Below, in pieces: positions 1-7,724 of a stretch of 64,000 nt of DNA. Position 1 is the stretch's first letter; the number at the start of each line of letters is the position of its first letter. Under the pieces are notes generated by a model. The model saw only the letters and a program-made list of their open reading frames with translations. It was not told the origin of the DNA and made no database searches. The translations under genes and the position numbers were made by a program. Origin of the DNA: Salegentibacter sp. Hel_I_6 (lineage in GTDB: Bacteria; Bacteroidota; Bacteroidia; Flavobacteriales; Flavobacteriaceae); NCBI RefSeq assembly GCF_000745315.1, contig NZ_JQNQ01000001.1, forward strand, positions 2,790,001-2,854,000. The letters run 5' to 3'.

Positions 1-192
1 CTTAGAAAATTAAATGCTGAAAATAACGAGGACTTGTTGAAGTCTGATATTTTGCCATTAATGCGAGGCGAAATGCAAACTTTAAAGCGAGAGATAAATC
101 GTAGAAAATCTGGGATAAATAATTCCTTAACCCAATATCACTGGGAGGATCTAATTGCCAGAATAGATGCTGCGCTCGATATAGAGTCTTAA
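1..192 (+). CDS. C-terminal end of a probable zinc-dependent metalloprotease (partial)
   Basis: Frame 1 is open from the first base to the TAA at 190-192, giving the last 63 residues of a protein whose start lies left of the window. The fragment is helical and charged and ends with an HWEDLIARIDAAL-type segment. This resembles the tail of the large Bacteroidota secreted zinc metalloproteases (DUF5117/DUF4953 type), which end in a similar HY/HWxDLLxRI pattern. The catalytic domain is not visible, so the family call rests on the tail alone and is tentative. A strong intrinsic terminator follows 20 bases downstream, consistent with this being the end of a transcription unit. Confidence 0.5.
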   Translation, partial: LRKLNAENNEDLLKSDILPLMRGEMQTLKREINRRKSGINNSLTQYHWEDLIARIDAALDIES

Positions 193-212
193 TGTTAGCA
201 TAATACCACTAG

Positions 213-250
213 AAACCCCGAAAAGCATTCGTGTTTTCGGGGTTTTATTT
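213..250 (+). terminator. Rho-independent terminator
   Basis: A perfect 12-bp inverted repeat (aaaccccgaaaa, 213-224, with ttttcggggttt, 234-245) encloses a 9-base loop and is followed by a T-rich run. It closes the partial gene on the left. It may also serve the minus-strand gene starting at 691. Confidence 0.85.
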
Positions 251-292
251 TTTACTCGTTTCTGTTTAAACGCTTCAGGATCATTTCAGGAT

Positions 293-691
293 CTAAGTTG
301 CTACTTTCTGTGGGGAGCTTATGAAATTCTTTATGTGCTCCATTTCCTTAATTGAATTGGTTGGGAGATGTCTTGTTTTGCCATTTTTAAGTTTAAGGCT
401 CAGGCGTTTTCTTCCGAAGAAATTTTTAAGAACAGGATGTTGAATTTCTTCTAAAGGAACTACTTCTGCAGTGCTAAGTTTAGTAAAATAATACAATATA
501 AAAAGTGATGTGAGACCTATGGGAATCCAAAACCAGGTTAGGACATCCCAGTTAGCTACCGGAGTGTTGAAAACCTGGAGTAGCATTTGAAATATATTTG
601 AAATCATTACGAATTTGAGCATCCAATAGGTGATTTTAATATTATCATCAATCCTAATTTCCCTGTTTTCGTCATCTAATTTTATCTTCAT
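293..691 (-). CDS. Small hypothetical membrane protein
   Basis: This 132-residue protein has an N-terminal hydrophilic stretch rich in D/E/N/K, then two hydrophobic segments at about residues 22-42 and 50-68. A basic cytoplasmic-type tail follows (about 85-132), with a GRKRLSLKLKNGKTR stretch. I do not recognise the family. The layout (short soluble start, two helices, tail resembling a small beta domain) is common in small Bacteroidota inner-membrane proteins of unknown role. It is transcribed alone toward the terminator at 213-250. Length and composition support a real gene, but no function can be assigned. Confidence 0.65.
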   Translation of the reverse strand: MKIKLDDENREIRIDDNIKITYWMLKFVMISNIFQMLLQVFNTPVANWDVLTWFWIPIGLTSLFILYYFTKLSTAEVVPLEEIQHPVLKNFFGRKRLSLKLKNGKTRHLPTNSIKEMEHIKNFISSPQKVAT

Positions 692-812
692 TGATTTCTA
701 AGATGTTGTGTAAAAATACGCCATTCTCACTCGCTATGATTTACGCCTATGATTGTTATCATCAATATAATAATTAAATCTCTTTTATAATAGAATCAAG
801 TAAATTGTAGCT

Positions 813-820
813 TAGCTTTG
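813..820 (+). promoter_or_regulatory. Bacteroidota-type -7 promoter element
   Basis: TAGCTTTG is a perfect match to the TAnnTTTG -7 consensus of Bacteroidota sigma factors. It lies 48 bases upstream of the receiver-protein start at 869. I see no good TTG -33 element at the usual distance, so this is a candidate only. Confidence 0.4.
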
Positions 821-868
821 TCTCGTTAAAGTTATAAGTAATAAACTTTAGCCCCAAATTTTGAGATT

Positions 869-1345
869 ATGAAGAATCCCCCCAAATATGAAATTTTAGT
901 AGCTGAAGATGATTCGCTAATTCTAAAATTAGAATTAAGAAATTTAAAAAAATTAGTGATTTGTCCTGTTAAAAGTTTTTGGCACGGTGGCGAGTTAATT
1001 ACGTATTTAAAGGAAATTGCTAATGCAGAGGAGCCCAAACTTATATTCCTGGATATTAATATGCCTAGAGTAGATGGTTGGGAGGTGCTTGATTTTATTG
1101 AAGATTTTGAATTCAAAGATTCACTTTACGTAATAATATTAAGCGCATCTATACAATCGCCAGATGAAGAGCGGGCATTAAGGTATAGCCGGGTTGTTGG
1201 GTACTACGATAAGTTCCTGGACACCCATGAACTTTCGGAAATCTTAAAACAGGAAGTTCTTATGAAACGATTTAATTTTGTCCTTCAGAACTTAAAAGAA
1301 GATACCCACGAATCTCACAATCAAACTATAGATTTAATTTCCTGA
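869..1345 (+). CDS. Single-domain response regulator (receiver) protein
   Basis: A 158-residue CheY-like receiver. The acidic pair D14/D15 follows the first strand, the phospho-acceptor is D62 in FLDINMPRVDGW, S92 occupies the T/S switch position and K115 is the conserved lysine. After the receiver fold (about 7-130) there is a 25-30 residue hydrophilic tail and no output domain, so it probably acts by protein contact or in a phosphorelay. No histidine kinase gene is adjacent. The nearest is the PAS kinase at 3164, about 1.8 kb downstream. Stand-alone receivers of this short type are common in Flavobacteriaceae. The start follows a candidate promoter at 813-820. Confidence 0.9.
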   Translation: MKNPPKYEILVAEDDSLILKLELRNLKKLVICPVKSFWHGGELITYLKEIANAEEPKLIFLDINMPRVDGWEVLDFIEDFEFKDSLYVIILSASIQSPDEERALRYSRVVGYYDKFLDTHELSEILKQEVLMKRFNFVLQNLKEDTHESHNQTIDLIS

Positions 1346-1400
1346 ATCTAAAAGTTGAGATTGAAATGTTATGGGGTTGACTCTAAACATGTTTTCTAAG

Positions 1401-1431
1401 AAATACTTCGAGGTTTTGCCTTGAGGTATTT
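1401..1431. terminator. Bidirectional terminator between converging genes
   Basis: A 13-bp stem, complete if two G-U pairs are allowed, is formed by aaatacttcgagg (1401-1413) and ccttgaggtattt (1419-1431), with a 5-base loop and T runs. It sits between the receiver gene ending at 1345 and the convergent dipeptidase ending at 1431, whose stop codon touches the stem. Confidence 0.6.
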
Positions 1432-2129
1432 TACTTTACAGGGAAATCGAAGTATGTGGTGGGGTGTGGTTCATTTCTTAAAGTATAATGCCACCATTCT
1501 TCAGGATAAGGTCTAAACCCGTTCTTTATCATTATTCTTTTTAATAAAGAGCGCCTAGCTTTTTGTTCCTTATTGATCTTTGTGGTATTATGATGAGAAA
1601 TATCTCCAAAGAAATCATAGCTACTTCCCATGTCTAACTCTTTACCTGTTTCTCCATCTATAATAGTGAGATCTATGGTACTCCCACGGGAATGTCCAGA
1701 TTTGGTTGCTATATATCCCAATTGAAACAAATCTTTCTTATCTATATCAGGATAAAATTGTTGCTTAGTGAGTGTGTCTTCCGGTTTTCTTGCCCACTCG
1801 ATAAAATGATTTACAGCGGTTTGGGGACGATAAGCATCAAAAACTTTAAGACAGTAACCCTCTGCCATTAAATCCTTTTGCACTTTTTTTAAAGCTTCGG
1901 CAGCAGGTTTGGAGATAATCGCTACCGGTTTTATATAAGAATTTACCTTTTTGCCTATAAAATTATTGCTTCCGGCATAGCGAATTTCCAGTTCAATATC
2001 GGAGATTTCATCTTTAAGATATATAAATCCTTCAGGAAGATTTTTTTCCTGAGCCAGGCCTATATTTAGAGTAATTATAAAGATTAAAAGGGAGCTTAAG
2101 CTTTTCATTTTTGATGAATTTATAGCCAA
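1431..2129 (-). CDS. ddpX: D-alanyl-D-alanine dipeptidase (VanX/DdpX family, M15D)
   Basis: A 232-residue exported zinc dipeptidase that should hydrolyse D-Ala-D-Ala or related dipeptides in the periplasm, for peptidoglycan recycling. The M15D ligands are all present: H146 and D153 in SGHSRGSTID, and E211 and H214 in EEWWHY. R101 in DAYRP is the conserved substrate-side arginine. A signal peptide covers about residues 1-26. A second in-frame ATG at 2106-2108 (residue 8) would give an equally good signal peptide, so the exact start is uncertain. There are no VanH, VanA, VanR or VanS homologues nearby, so a housekeeping or nutritional role is more likely than glycopeptide resistance. Confidence 0.9.
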   Translation of the reverse strand: MAINSSKMKSLSSLLIFIITLNIGLAQEKNLPEGFIYLKDEISDIELEIRYAGSNNFIGKKVNSYIKPVAIISKPAAEALKKVQKDLMAEGYCLKVFDAYRPQTAVNHFIEWARKPEDTLTKQQFYPDIDKKDLFQLGYIATKSGHSRGSTIDLTIIDGETGKELDMGSSYDFFGDISHHNTTKINKEQKARRSLLKRIMIKNGFRPYPEEWWHYTLRNEPHPTTYFDFPVK

Positions 2130-2220
2130 GTTACTTAAAATATAATTCCCTGATCTTTCTCATATTTTACCAGGATATAAAAGGCTAATTTTAAATAGTT
2201 AAATCTTAAATAAACAGGCC

Positions 2221-2967
2221 ATGGAATTAAAAGGAAAAGTAGCGCTTATCACAGGGGCAGCATCGGGAATAGGAGAAAGTACAGCAATACTTTTTGCTGC
2301 GGAAGGTGCCCGGGTTTTTCTAACCGATATCGATGTCGAAAAAGGAGAAAAGTTAGCAAAGAGAATTGAGGAAAATGGAGGGGAAGCGGTATTTTTTAAA
2401 GCCGATACAGCAAAACCAGAAGATTCTGAAAAAAGTGTATCTGAAATTTTGAGGCAATTTGGTAAACTGGATATCGCAGTAAACAATGCCGGAATTGGCG
2501 GCGCACAGCAACCGGTTGGGGAATATCCTATTGAAGCCTGGGATAAAGTTATTGCGATAAACCTTTCAGGTGTTTTTTACGGGATGCGGTACCAAATTCC
2601 TGCCATGCTTAAAAATGGTGCAGGAAGTATTATAAACGTAGCTTCAATTTTAGGTAGTGTGGGATTCGCAAATTCTGCAGCTTATGTTGCTGCAAAACAC
2701 GGCGTAGTAGGTTTAACTAAATCGGCTGCATTAGAATATTCTGCAAAAGGAATAAGGGTGAATTCTGTTGGGCCTGCGTTTATAAAAACGCCTTTGTTAA
2801 AAGGTTTAGATAAAGATTTATTAAATCAGTTAATAAAAGTGCATCCTATTGGTCGCCTGGGAATGGCAGATGAGGTAGCTCAAATGTTTTTATGGCTGGC
2901 TAGTGATAAAGCTTCGTTTGCTACAGGTGCTTATTACCCCATAGATGGTGGGTATTTAGCGCAATAA
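2221..2967 (+). CDS. SDR-family NAD(P)-dependent oxidoreductase
   Basis: A 248-residue classical short-chain dehydrogenase/reductase. It has the cofactor motif TGAASGIG (11-18), an acidic residue D36 after strand 2 that favours NAD(H), NNAG at 88-91, and the active-site set N114, S142, Y155 and K159 (YVAAK). The C-terminal DGGYLAQ is usual for 3-oxoacyl-ACP-reductase/glucose dehydrogenase-like members. The substrate cannot be read from the sequence. The gene is monocistronic, with a terminator immediately downstream. The start at 2221 follows an in-frame stop and gives the standard SDR N-terminus. Confidence 0.93.
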   Translation: MELKGKVALITGAASGIGESTAILFAAEGARVFLTDIDVEKGEKLAKRIEENGGEAVFFKADTAKPEDSEKSVSEILRQFGKLDIAVNNAGIGGAQQPVGEYPIEAWDKVIAINLSGVFYGMRYQIPAMLKNGAGSIINVASILGSVGFANSAAYVAAKHGVVGLTKSAALEYSAKGIRVNSVGPAFIKTPLLKGLDKDLLNQLIKVHPIGRLGMADEVAQMFLWLASDKASFATGAYYPIDGGYLAQ

Positions 2968-2988
2968 TTTTCTTTGATTTAATCCCTT

Positions 2989-3019
2989 AAAACCGATAAA
3001 TCCTGCTTTTATCGGTTTT
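2989..3019 (+). terminator. Rho-independent terminator after the SDR gene
   Basis: Inverted repeat aaaaccgataaa (2989-3000) and tttatcggtttt (3008-3019) around a short loop, ending in T-rich sequence 22 bases after the SDR stop codon. Confidence 0.75.
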
Positions 3020-3163
3020 GTTGTTTCCAATTTTAAGCTGGCTTTTTTTGTATGATAACTTTATGATTTTCATAAGATAATGAAAATGAAATTTGCAACT
3101 AAAAATAGTATTTTAGTCCCCATCAAATTAGGGGGGATATCTCCGGGAATTTAGTACACATTT

Positions 3164-5821
3164 ATGTTAGAATTTGGCACCTCAAAACTTTCCAAAGAGG
3201 ATTTAAGTATTATAAAAAATCACACACAACGTTTGCTCAAAACTTTTCGTGAACCTTTAATGGTATTAGACACGAATAAGAATGTTGTGGGGTTAAATAC
3301 AAGTTTTAAAAAGAAATTCAACATTAATGAAGAGGTTGAAGATGATGTTTCTGTTTTTAATTTTCATCAGAATCAATTTGATACGTCAGAATTCAGGGCG
3401 ATTTTAAAGGATCTTCAAACCCGGGGCGAAACTATAGAAGAGAGAGAAATTCAGGTTGAGATTCCGCAGAAAGGAAAAAAGGAATTTAAATTAAATGCTT
3501 CTATACTTCCTATTCCTAACGACAATTCATTAATTCTTTTAAGTTTTAAAAAGCTAAAAAAGATTGGAGAATTATCCAGGCAGGAAAAAGTTTATAATAA
3601 ATTGGTAGAAGATATACTCTCTAATGCTCCCGCAGCAATTTGTATTTTGAGAGGTCCGAAGCATATTTTTGAAGTAGCCAATGAGAATTATATTAAATTA
3701 ATTGGGCATAGAAATATTATTGGCAAGTCGGTAAAAGAAGCCCTTCCGGAAATCGGAAGTCAGGGATTTATAGAACTTTTAGATAGTGTTTATTCTACCG
3801 GTAAACCTTACGTAGGGAACGAAATTTCAGTAAAACTCCAGGTAGGAAATGAAGAATTTAAAAACTCTCATTTAAATTTTGTTTATCAGCCAACCAGAAA
3901 TAAGAAAGGTGAGATAGATGGTATTTTTGTTCACGCTGTAGATGTAACCGAAGAGTTAGCGGCGCGCAAAATTGTGGAAGATAGTGAAGCAGGGCTACAG
4001 GCCGTGATCAATACTGTACCGGCTATTATTTGGATTACTAATACCGAAGGGCAAAGTGTTTTTTTGAATAAAAACTGGTATAGCTATACTGGCCAGAGCA
4101 ATGAAGATGCAAAGGGAATGGGGTGGCTAAATGCTATACATGCTGAAGATAGGAAAAGGGCAGAATTTGATTTTTTGGAAGCTCATGATCAAAAGAAATC
4201 ATTTAGTGTAAGCTATAGGTTACGGAAGAAAAATGGGGAATATAGATGGGCCTTGGATAAAGCCAGTCCTAAATTTGATGCCGATGGCAATTATGAAGGA
4301 ATGATTGGCACAGTGATCGATGTGCATGAAGAAAAAATAAAAGAAAGCTTAGTGCGGGAGCAAGAACACCGTATGCAGGGAATTGTAAAGGAAGCCACCG
4401 TAGCAACTGCGATCTATACAGGTCTGAAGATGAATATTGAGTTGGCCAATGATGCAATGATTAAACTGTGGGGAAAAGATCAATCGGTTTTAGGAAAGCC
4501 GCTACACGAGGCTTTACCCGAACTGGATGGTCAACCATTTCTAGATTTGCTTAGAAACGTTTATGAAACGGGTGAGACATACTGGGGTAAAGAAGATCCT
4601 GTAGATCTTGTGATAGATGGGGAAATGAAGACCGGATATTACAACTTTACTTACAAGCCATTAAGGGATAAAAGCGGGAATATCTATGGGATTTTAAATA
4701 TGGCCATAGATGTTACAGAATCGGTTACCTCTAAAATGCTGCTGAAAGAAAGTGAATTTCATTTTAGACAAATGGCAGATTTAATGCCTGGGATGGTTTC
4801 CAAAACTGATGGGGATGGTGAAGATATCTATTTCAATAAAAACTGGCTCGATTTTACAGGTAAAGGAAGTGAATACTTGAAGAATGTTGGCTGGGTAGCC
4901 TATATACACCCCGAAGAAAAACAAGATTTTATTGAATCATGGCAAAATTGCCTAGATACAGGCTGCAATCTGGAAATGCAACTTCGCTTAAAGAATAAAG
5001 AAGGAAAGTATATTTGGCATTTAAGTAGATGTGAAGCAGTTAAGGAAGATGATGGTACGGTAAAAATGTGGATTGCAGCCAATACAGAAATCGATAAAAT
5101 TAAGGAAGAGGAAAAGCGCAAAGAAGAATTTTTAAAGATGGTAAGTCATGAGCTAAAAACTCCGGTTACTTCCATCAAAGGTTACGTGCAGCTCTTATTA
5201 AGCTTACTTAAAAAGCAGCAGCAGGAAGTAGAAACCTCAAAACTTCCTTTACAGCCTTCTTTAGAGCGAATAAATCATCAGGTTTCTCGATTAACGCGTT
5301 TAATTTCAGAAATACTGGACCTTTCCAGAATACGGGAGAATCAGTTAGAATTAAAAGATGAAAAATTCAATTTAAACGAGTTGGTGGCTGAGACTATTCA
5401 GGATATAAATTATACCAATACCCAACATAAAATTTCCCTGGAAAATGAGGTAAATTGTGATATAATTGCAGACAGAGATCGAATAGGGCAGGTTATTATA
5501 AACTTTGTAATGAATGCAATAAAGTACTCACCGGGTAGCCAGGAGATTAACGTTAAAATTGAGCAAGTCTCTACAGATAAGGTGAAGGTTAGCGTAAAAG
5601 ATTTTGGAATTGGAATAGGAGAAGAGAATCATAAGAAAATTTTTAAACGCTTCTATCGCGTAGGGGTAAAAAGTGAGGAAACCTATTCAGGTTTTGGAAT
5701 TGGCCTTTATTTGGCAAACGAAATTATAGAAAGACATAACGGAGAAATACAATTAAAAAGTAAGTTAGGCGAAGGTTCAGAATTTTCATTTATTCTGAAT
5801 GCTCAACAAATTACTTCCTAA
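3164..5821 (+). CDS. Soluble multi-PAS sensor histidine kinase
   Basis: This 885-residue kinase has no membrane segment, so it should sense an intracellular signal. I read five PAS-like units at about residues 22-130 (weak), 145-265, 278-392, 400-520 and 530-645. They are followed by HisKA with the phosphorylated H662 in SHELKTP and a HATPase domain with N784 (N box), DFGIGIG (813-819) and GFGIGLYL (843-850). Units 2 and 4 resemble each other, and so do units 3 and 5 (both carry FNKNW/LNKNW and TGxG-type turns), suggesting duplication of a two-PAS block. A receiver-only gene begins 9 bases after its stop and is the likely partner. A small hairpin (3117-3136) lies in the leader. Confidence 0.95.
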   Translation: MLEFGTSKLSKEDLSIIKNHTQRLLKTFREPLMVLDTNKNVVGLNTSFKKKFNINEEVEDDVSVFNFHQNQFDTSEFRAILKDLQTRGETIEEREIQVEIPQKGKKEFKLNASILPIPNDNSLILLSFKKLKKIGELSRQEKVYNKLVEDILSNAPAAICILRGPKHIFEVANENYIKLIGHRNIIGKSVKEALPEIGSQGFIELLDSVYSTGKPYVGNEISVKLQVGNEEFKNSHLNFVYQPTRNKKGEIDGIFVHAVDVTEELAARKIVEDSEAGLQAVINTVPAIIWITNTEGQSVFLNKNWYSYTGQSNEDAKGMGWLNAIHAEDRKRAEFDFLEAHDQKKSFSVSYRLRKKNGEYRWALDKASPKFDADGNYEGMIGTVIDVHEEKIKESLVREQEHRMQGIVKEATVATAIYTGLKMNIELANDAMIKLWGKDQSVLGKPLHEALPELDGQPFLDLLRNVYETGETYWGKEDPVDLVIDGEMKTGYYNFTYKPLRDKSGNIYGILNMAIDVTESVTSKMLLKESEFHFRQMADLMPGMVSKTDGDGEDIYFNKNWLDFTGKGSEYLKNVGWVAYIHPEEKQDFIESWQNCLDTGCNLEMQLRLKNKEGKYIWHLSRCEAVKEDDGTVKMWIAANTEIDKIKEEEKRKEEFLKMVSHELKTPVTSIKGYVQLLLSLLKKQQQEVETSKLPLQPSLERINHQVSRLTRLISEILDLSRIRENQLELKDEKFNLNELVAETIQDINYTNTQHKISLENEVNCDIIADRDRIGQVIINFVMNAIKYSPGSQEINVKIEQVSTDKVKVSVKDFGIGIGEENHKKIFKRFYRVGVKSEETYSGFGIGLYLANEIIERHNGEIQLKSKLGEGSEFSFILNAQQITS

Positions 5822-5830
5822 AAGAAATAT

Positions 5831-6205
5831 ATGGAGAAAACTACAAAAATTCTAGTGGTAGATGATGATTCGGGAATTGGTGAAATGTTAAAAACATTAC
5901 TGGAGTTTTACGGCTACGAAGTAACGGTTACCGAAAAGCCACTTTTGGCGGAAGAATTAATTCAACAAGAAAATATTGATATTGTACTTTTAGATATGCT
6001 TATTTCTGGTGTTGATGGAACTGATGTTTGCGCCGGAATTAGAGAAAATCCTGAGACTACGAAAACCCCGGTATTAATGATGTCGGCACTACACGATGCT
6101 GGTCCAAAATGTAAAAAGGCGGGCGCTAATGATTTTATCGCGAAGCCTTTTGAAGTAGAAGACCTTACCGAAAGAATAGAAAAAATTCTCGCTTCAAAAG
6201 AATAG
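5831..6205 (+). CDS. Response regulator receiver protein, partner of the PAS kinase
   Basis: A 124-residue stand-alone receiver with acidic residues D11-D13, phospho-acceptor D55 in LLDMLISGVDG, S85 and K105 in IAKPF. There is no DNA-binding or enzymatic output domain. It lies 9 bases after the kinase and is clearly co-transcribed, so phosphotransfer from H662 of that kinase is the simplest reading. Output must go through another protein. The adjacent S24-type repressor is a positional candidate, but nothing in the sequence proves a link. Confidence 0.92.
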   Translation: MEKTTKILVVDDDSGIGEMLKTLLEFYGYEVTVTEKPLLAEELIQQENIDIVLLDMLISGVDGTDVCAGIRENPETTKTPVLMMSALHDAGPKCKKAGANDFIAKPFEVEDLTERIEKILASKE

Positions 6206-6284
6206 CTGCATTTTTATCTTGTAAGTATGGAAATAATCCAATAAATTTGATTATTATTGGATAAATTCCTAAACTAGAGAAATT

Positions 6285-7058
6285 ATGGGCCAACCGCCAT
6301 CTATTGAAATTAAGCATTTTAAAGAAGTAAGGGAAGAGAATAACTTTACTCAATCTGAATTTGCCGATCTACTGGGAATAAAAAATTCTACTGCAGATAT
6401 TGAGCGCGGTCGTACCAAGCTTTCGGGAAAAGTGGTTGCTGAACTTTTAGGTCAATTTGGAATTAATCCTTTGTGGCTTTTTGGTCAGAGTGGACAGAAA
6501 TATTTACAGCTAAGTAAAGGTGATGTTAGTCCAAAAGTTGTTACCGTAGATTCCTCTGACAATGAGAACATGGTAATGGTAAATCAAAAGGCAGCCGCCG
6601 GATATCCTCATAATGTGCAGGACGTAGAGTGGTACCAGCAATTACCTGCTTTTGATATTCCGCTGCCAGAATTTAGGAATGCAACCTATCGCGGTTTTCA
6701 AATTGAAGGTGATAGTATGTTACCCAACTATTATCCCAATGAATGGGTTTTAGCTAAGGCAGTGCCAGATCTTGATGAAGCCAATAATAATAAAATTTAT
6801 GTGGTAGTTTTACAGGATTCAGTCCTGGTAAAGAAGCTTCAAAAGCTGCCAGATTCTTCTAAGGTCTTATTAATTTCACTTAATGAGGAATATCTACCTA
6901 TTGAAGTAAATATTAATGAAATACAGGAGATTTGGCAGGTAAATTCCAAACTTACTTTTAATCTTGATAACCCTTCAGAAAGCGGACTTTTTAGAGAATT
7001 AAAACAATCTATGGAAGATCTTAAGCGAGAATTAAGATCTTTTAAAAAACAGGCTTAA
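6285..7058 (+). CDS. XRE-type helix-turn-helix regulator with S24 (LexA/CI-like) domain
   Basis: 257 residues. The HTH (about 10-60) is followed by a linker and an S24 peptidase-like domain (about 95-220). The domain carries the nucleophile S144 in EGDSML, and K183 or K184 in DSVLVKKL is the likely general base. An Ala-Gly bond at A105-G106 in KAAAGYP sits where LexA and CI-type repressors self-cleave. A charged coiled-coil-like tail covers 235-257. Proteins of this build in Bacteroidota are usually annotated as LexA-like or phage-repressor-like regulators. No prophage genes are nearby. It is in the same direction as the kinase-receiver pair, 80 bases downstream, with a terminator right after it. 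Confidence 0.88.
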   Translation: MGQPPSIEIKHFKEVREENNFTQSEFADLLGIKNSTADIERGRTKLSGKVVAELLGQFGINPLWLFGQSGQKYLQLSKGDVSPKVVTVDSSDNENMVMVNQKAAAGYPHNVQDVEWYQQLPAFDIPLPEFRNATYRGFQIEGDSMLPNYYPNEWVLAKAVPDLDEANNNKIYVVVLQDSVLVKKLQKLPDSSKVLLISLNEEYLPIEVNINEIQEIWQVNSKLTFNLDNPSESGLFRELKQSMEDLKRELRSFKKQA

Positions 7059-7062
7059 CATA

Positions 7063-7100
7063 AAAAAATCCTTTTTGAAATTAATCAAAAAGGATTTTTT
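7063..7100. terminator. Strong bidirectional terminator
   Basis: A perfect 16-bp inverted repeat (7063-7078 and 7085-7100) with a 6-base loop, flanked by A and T runs. It ends the S24 regulator on the plus strand and the small-lipoprotein genes converging from the minus strand. Confidence 0.9.
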
Positions 7101-7125
7101 CTTTGGTTGGTTAAGACTTTAAATA

Positions 7126-7287
7126 CTACATATCATCAGTAGCGTCCTCAATTTCGTCACCTACATCATCTGCAGCATCTTCAATATCATCTGCAGCTTG
7201 TTCCACACCAGATTTTTCCTCTCTACAGGAAGTAAAAACCGCAGCGGTACTAAAAGTAATAGCGAGCATTAAAATTAATTTTTTCAT
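7126..7287 (-). CDS. 53-residue acidic hendecad-repeat lipoprotein
   Basis: A short gene read directly from the minus strand: ATG at 7285-7287, stop TAG at 7126-7128. The product has a 20-residue SPII-type signal (MKKLILMLAI start), lipid-anchored C21 followed by REE, and then an acidic helix. That helix contains two 11-residue repeats of the pattern DxIEDAxDD. It is a paralogue of the next two genes upstream: the Cys is at position 21 and followed by Arg in all three. Acidic residues right after the Cys resemble the lipoprotein export signal known from Capnocytophaga and Flavobacterium, so it may be surface-exposed. Only 27 bases separate it from the upstream gene, so the two are probably co-transcribed. 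Function unknown. Confidence 0.8.
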   Translation of the reverse strand: MKKLILMLAITFSTAAVFTSCREEKSGVEQAADDIEDAADDVGDEIEDATDDM

Positions 7288-7314
7288 AGTTTTAAATTTA
7301 AATTATTAAATGGA

Positions 7315-7593
7315 TTAGTAGTCGTCGTTACCATCAACCTCATCCTCAACTTCATTGGCAGCATCTTCAATCGCCTCACCTGTTTCGTTGGCTGCGTTTT
7401 CTACCGCATCACCGGCATCATTGGCTGCATTTTCAATGTCGTCTCCAACATCGTCCATATCATTATCCATCTCACGCTCCATTTCTTCGCTTTCCATTTC
7501 CATTTCATTTTCTTCTTCATTAACCTCGCGGCAAGAAACTAAAGCTGTACTTAGGGTGAAAAACATTGCGAGCATCAAAATTGATCTTTTCAT
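7315..7593 (-). CDS. 92-residue acidic hendecad-repeat lipoprotein
   Basis: An SPII signal ends in LVS-C21, followed by REVNEEE. Residues 25-48 are almost all E, M and D. Residues 51-83 are three consecutive 11-residue repeats (DDIENAANDAG, DAVENAANETG, EAIEDAANEVE). Eleven-residue amphipathic repeats of this kind occur in LEA-like and apolipoprotein-like helices. That suggests a helix lying on a surface or a disordered, stress-type protein, which is inference. It is the middle member of a three-gene paralogous array. A perfect TAATTTTG -7 box lies about 30 bases upstream. The Ser-rich reading frame on the opposite strand is a codon-composition shadow. Confidence 0.85.
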   Translation of the reverse strand: MKRSILMLAMFFTLSTALVSCREVNEEENEMEMESEEMEREMDNDMDDVGDDIENAANDAGDAVENAANETGEAIEDAANEVEDEVDGNDDY

Positions 7594-7621
7594 AAATTTG
7601 GTTGTTTCTGGTTTGTAGAAG

Positions 7622-7629
7622 CAAAATTA
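7622..7629 (-). promoter_or_regulatory. Bacteroidota-type -7 promoter element for the small lipoproteins
   Basis: On the minus strand this reads TAATTTTG, a perfect TAnnTTTG match, 29 bases before the ATG at 7593. It would drive the 92- and 53-residue lipoprotein genes together. The -33 element is not clear. Confidence 0.45.
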
Positions 7630-7724
7630 GAGATGTTAAAGAGTAATTTAACAGAAATAATATTAAAATTTTCTTAAAACATCAATAAAAATTAGGTGTT
7701 TGTGGTCTTTTTATTCCATTAAAT

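Noticed and set aside
832..1116. 94-residue minus-strand frame over the receiver gene
   Set aside because: It lies fully inside the CheY-like gene at 869-1345, which has all catalytic residues in place.
3116..3137. Hairpin in the leader of the PAS kinase (tcccc ... ggggga) as a riboswitch
   Set aside because: The stem is only 5-6 bp with no conserved aptamer-like features. It may be a minor translation-control hairpin at best.
7355..7618. Serine-rich reading frame on the plus strand, opposite the 92-residue lipoprotein, and a similar one at 7729-7983
   Set aside because: Both are composed almost only of S, A, F, T and L, which is the mirror of E/D/N-rich codons in the true minus-strand genes. 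They lack any family pattern.
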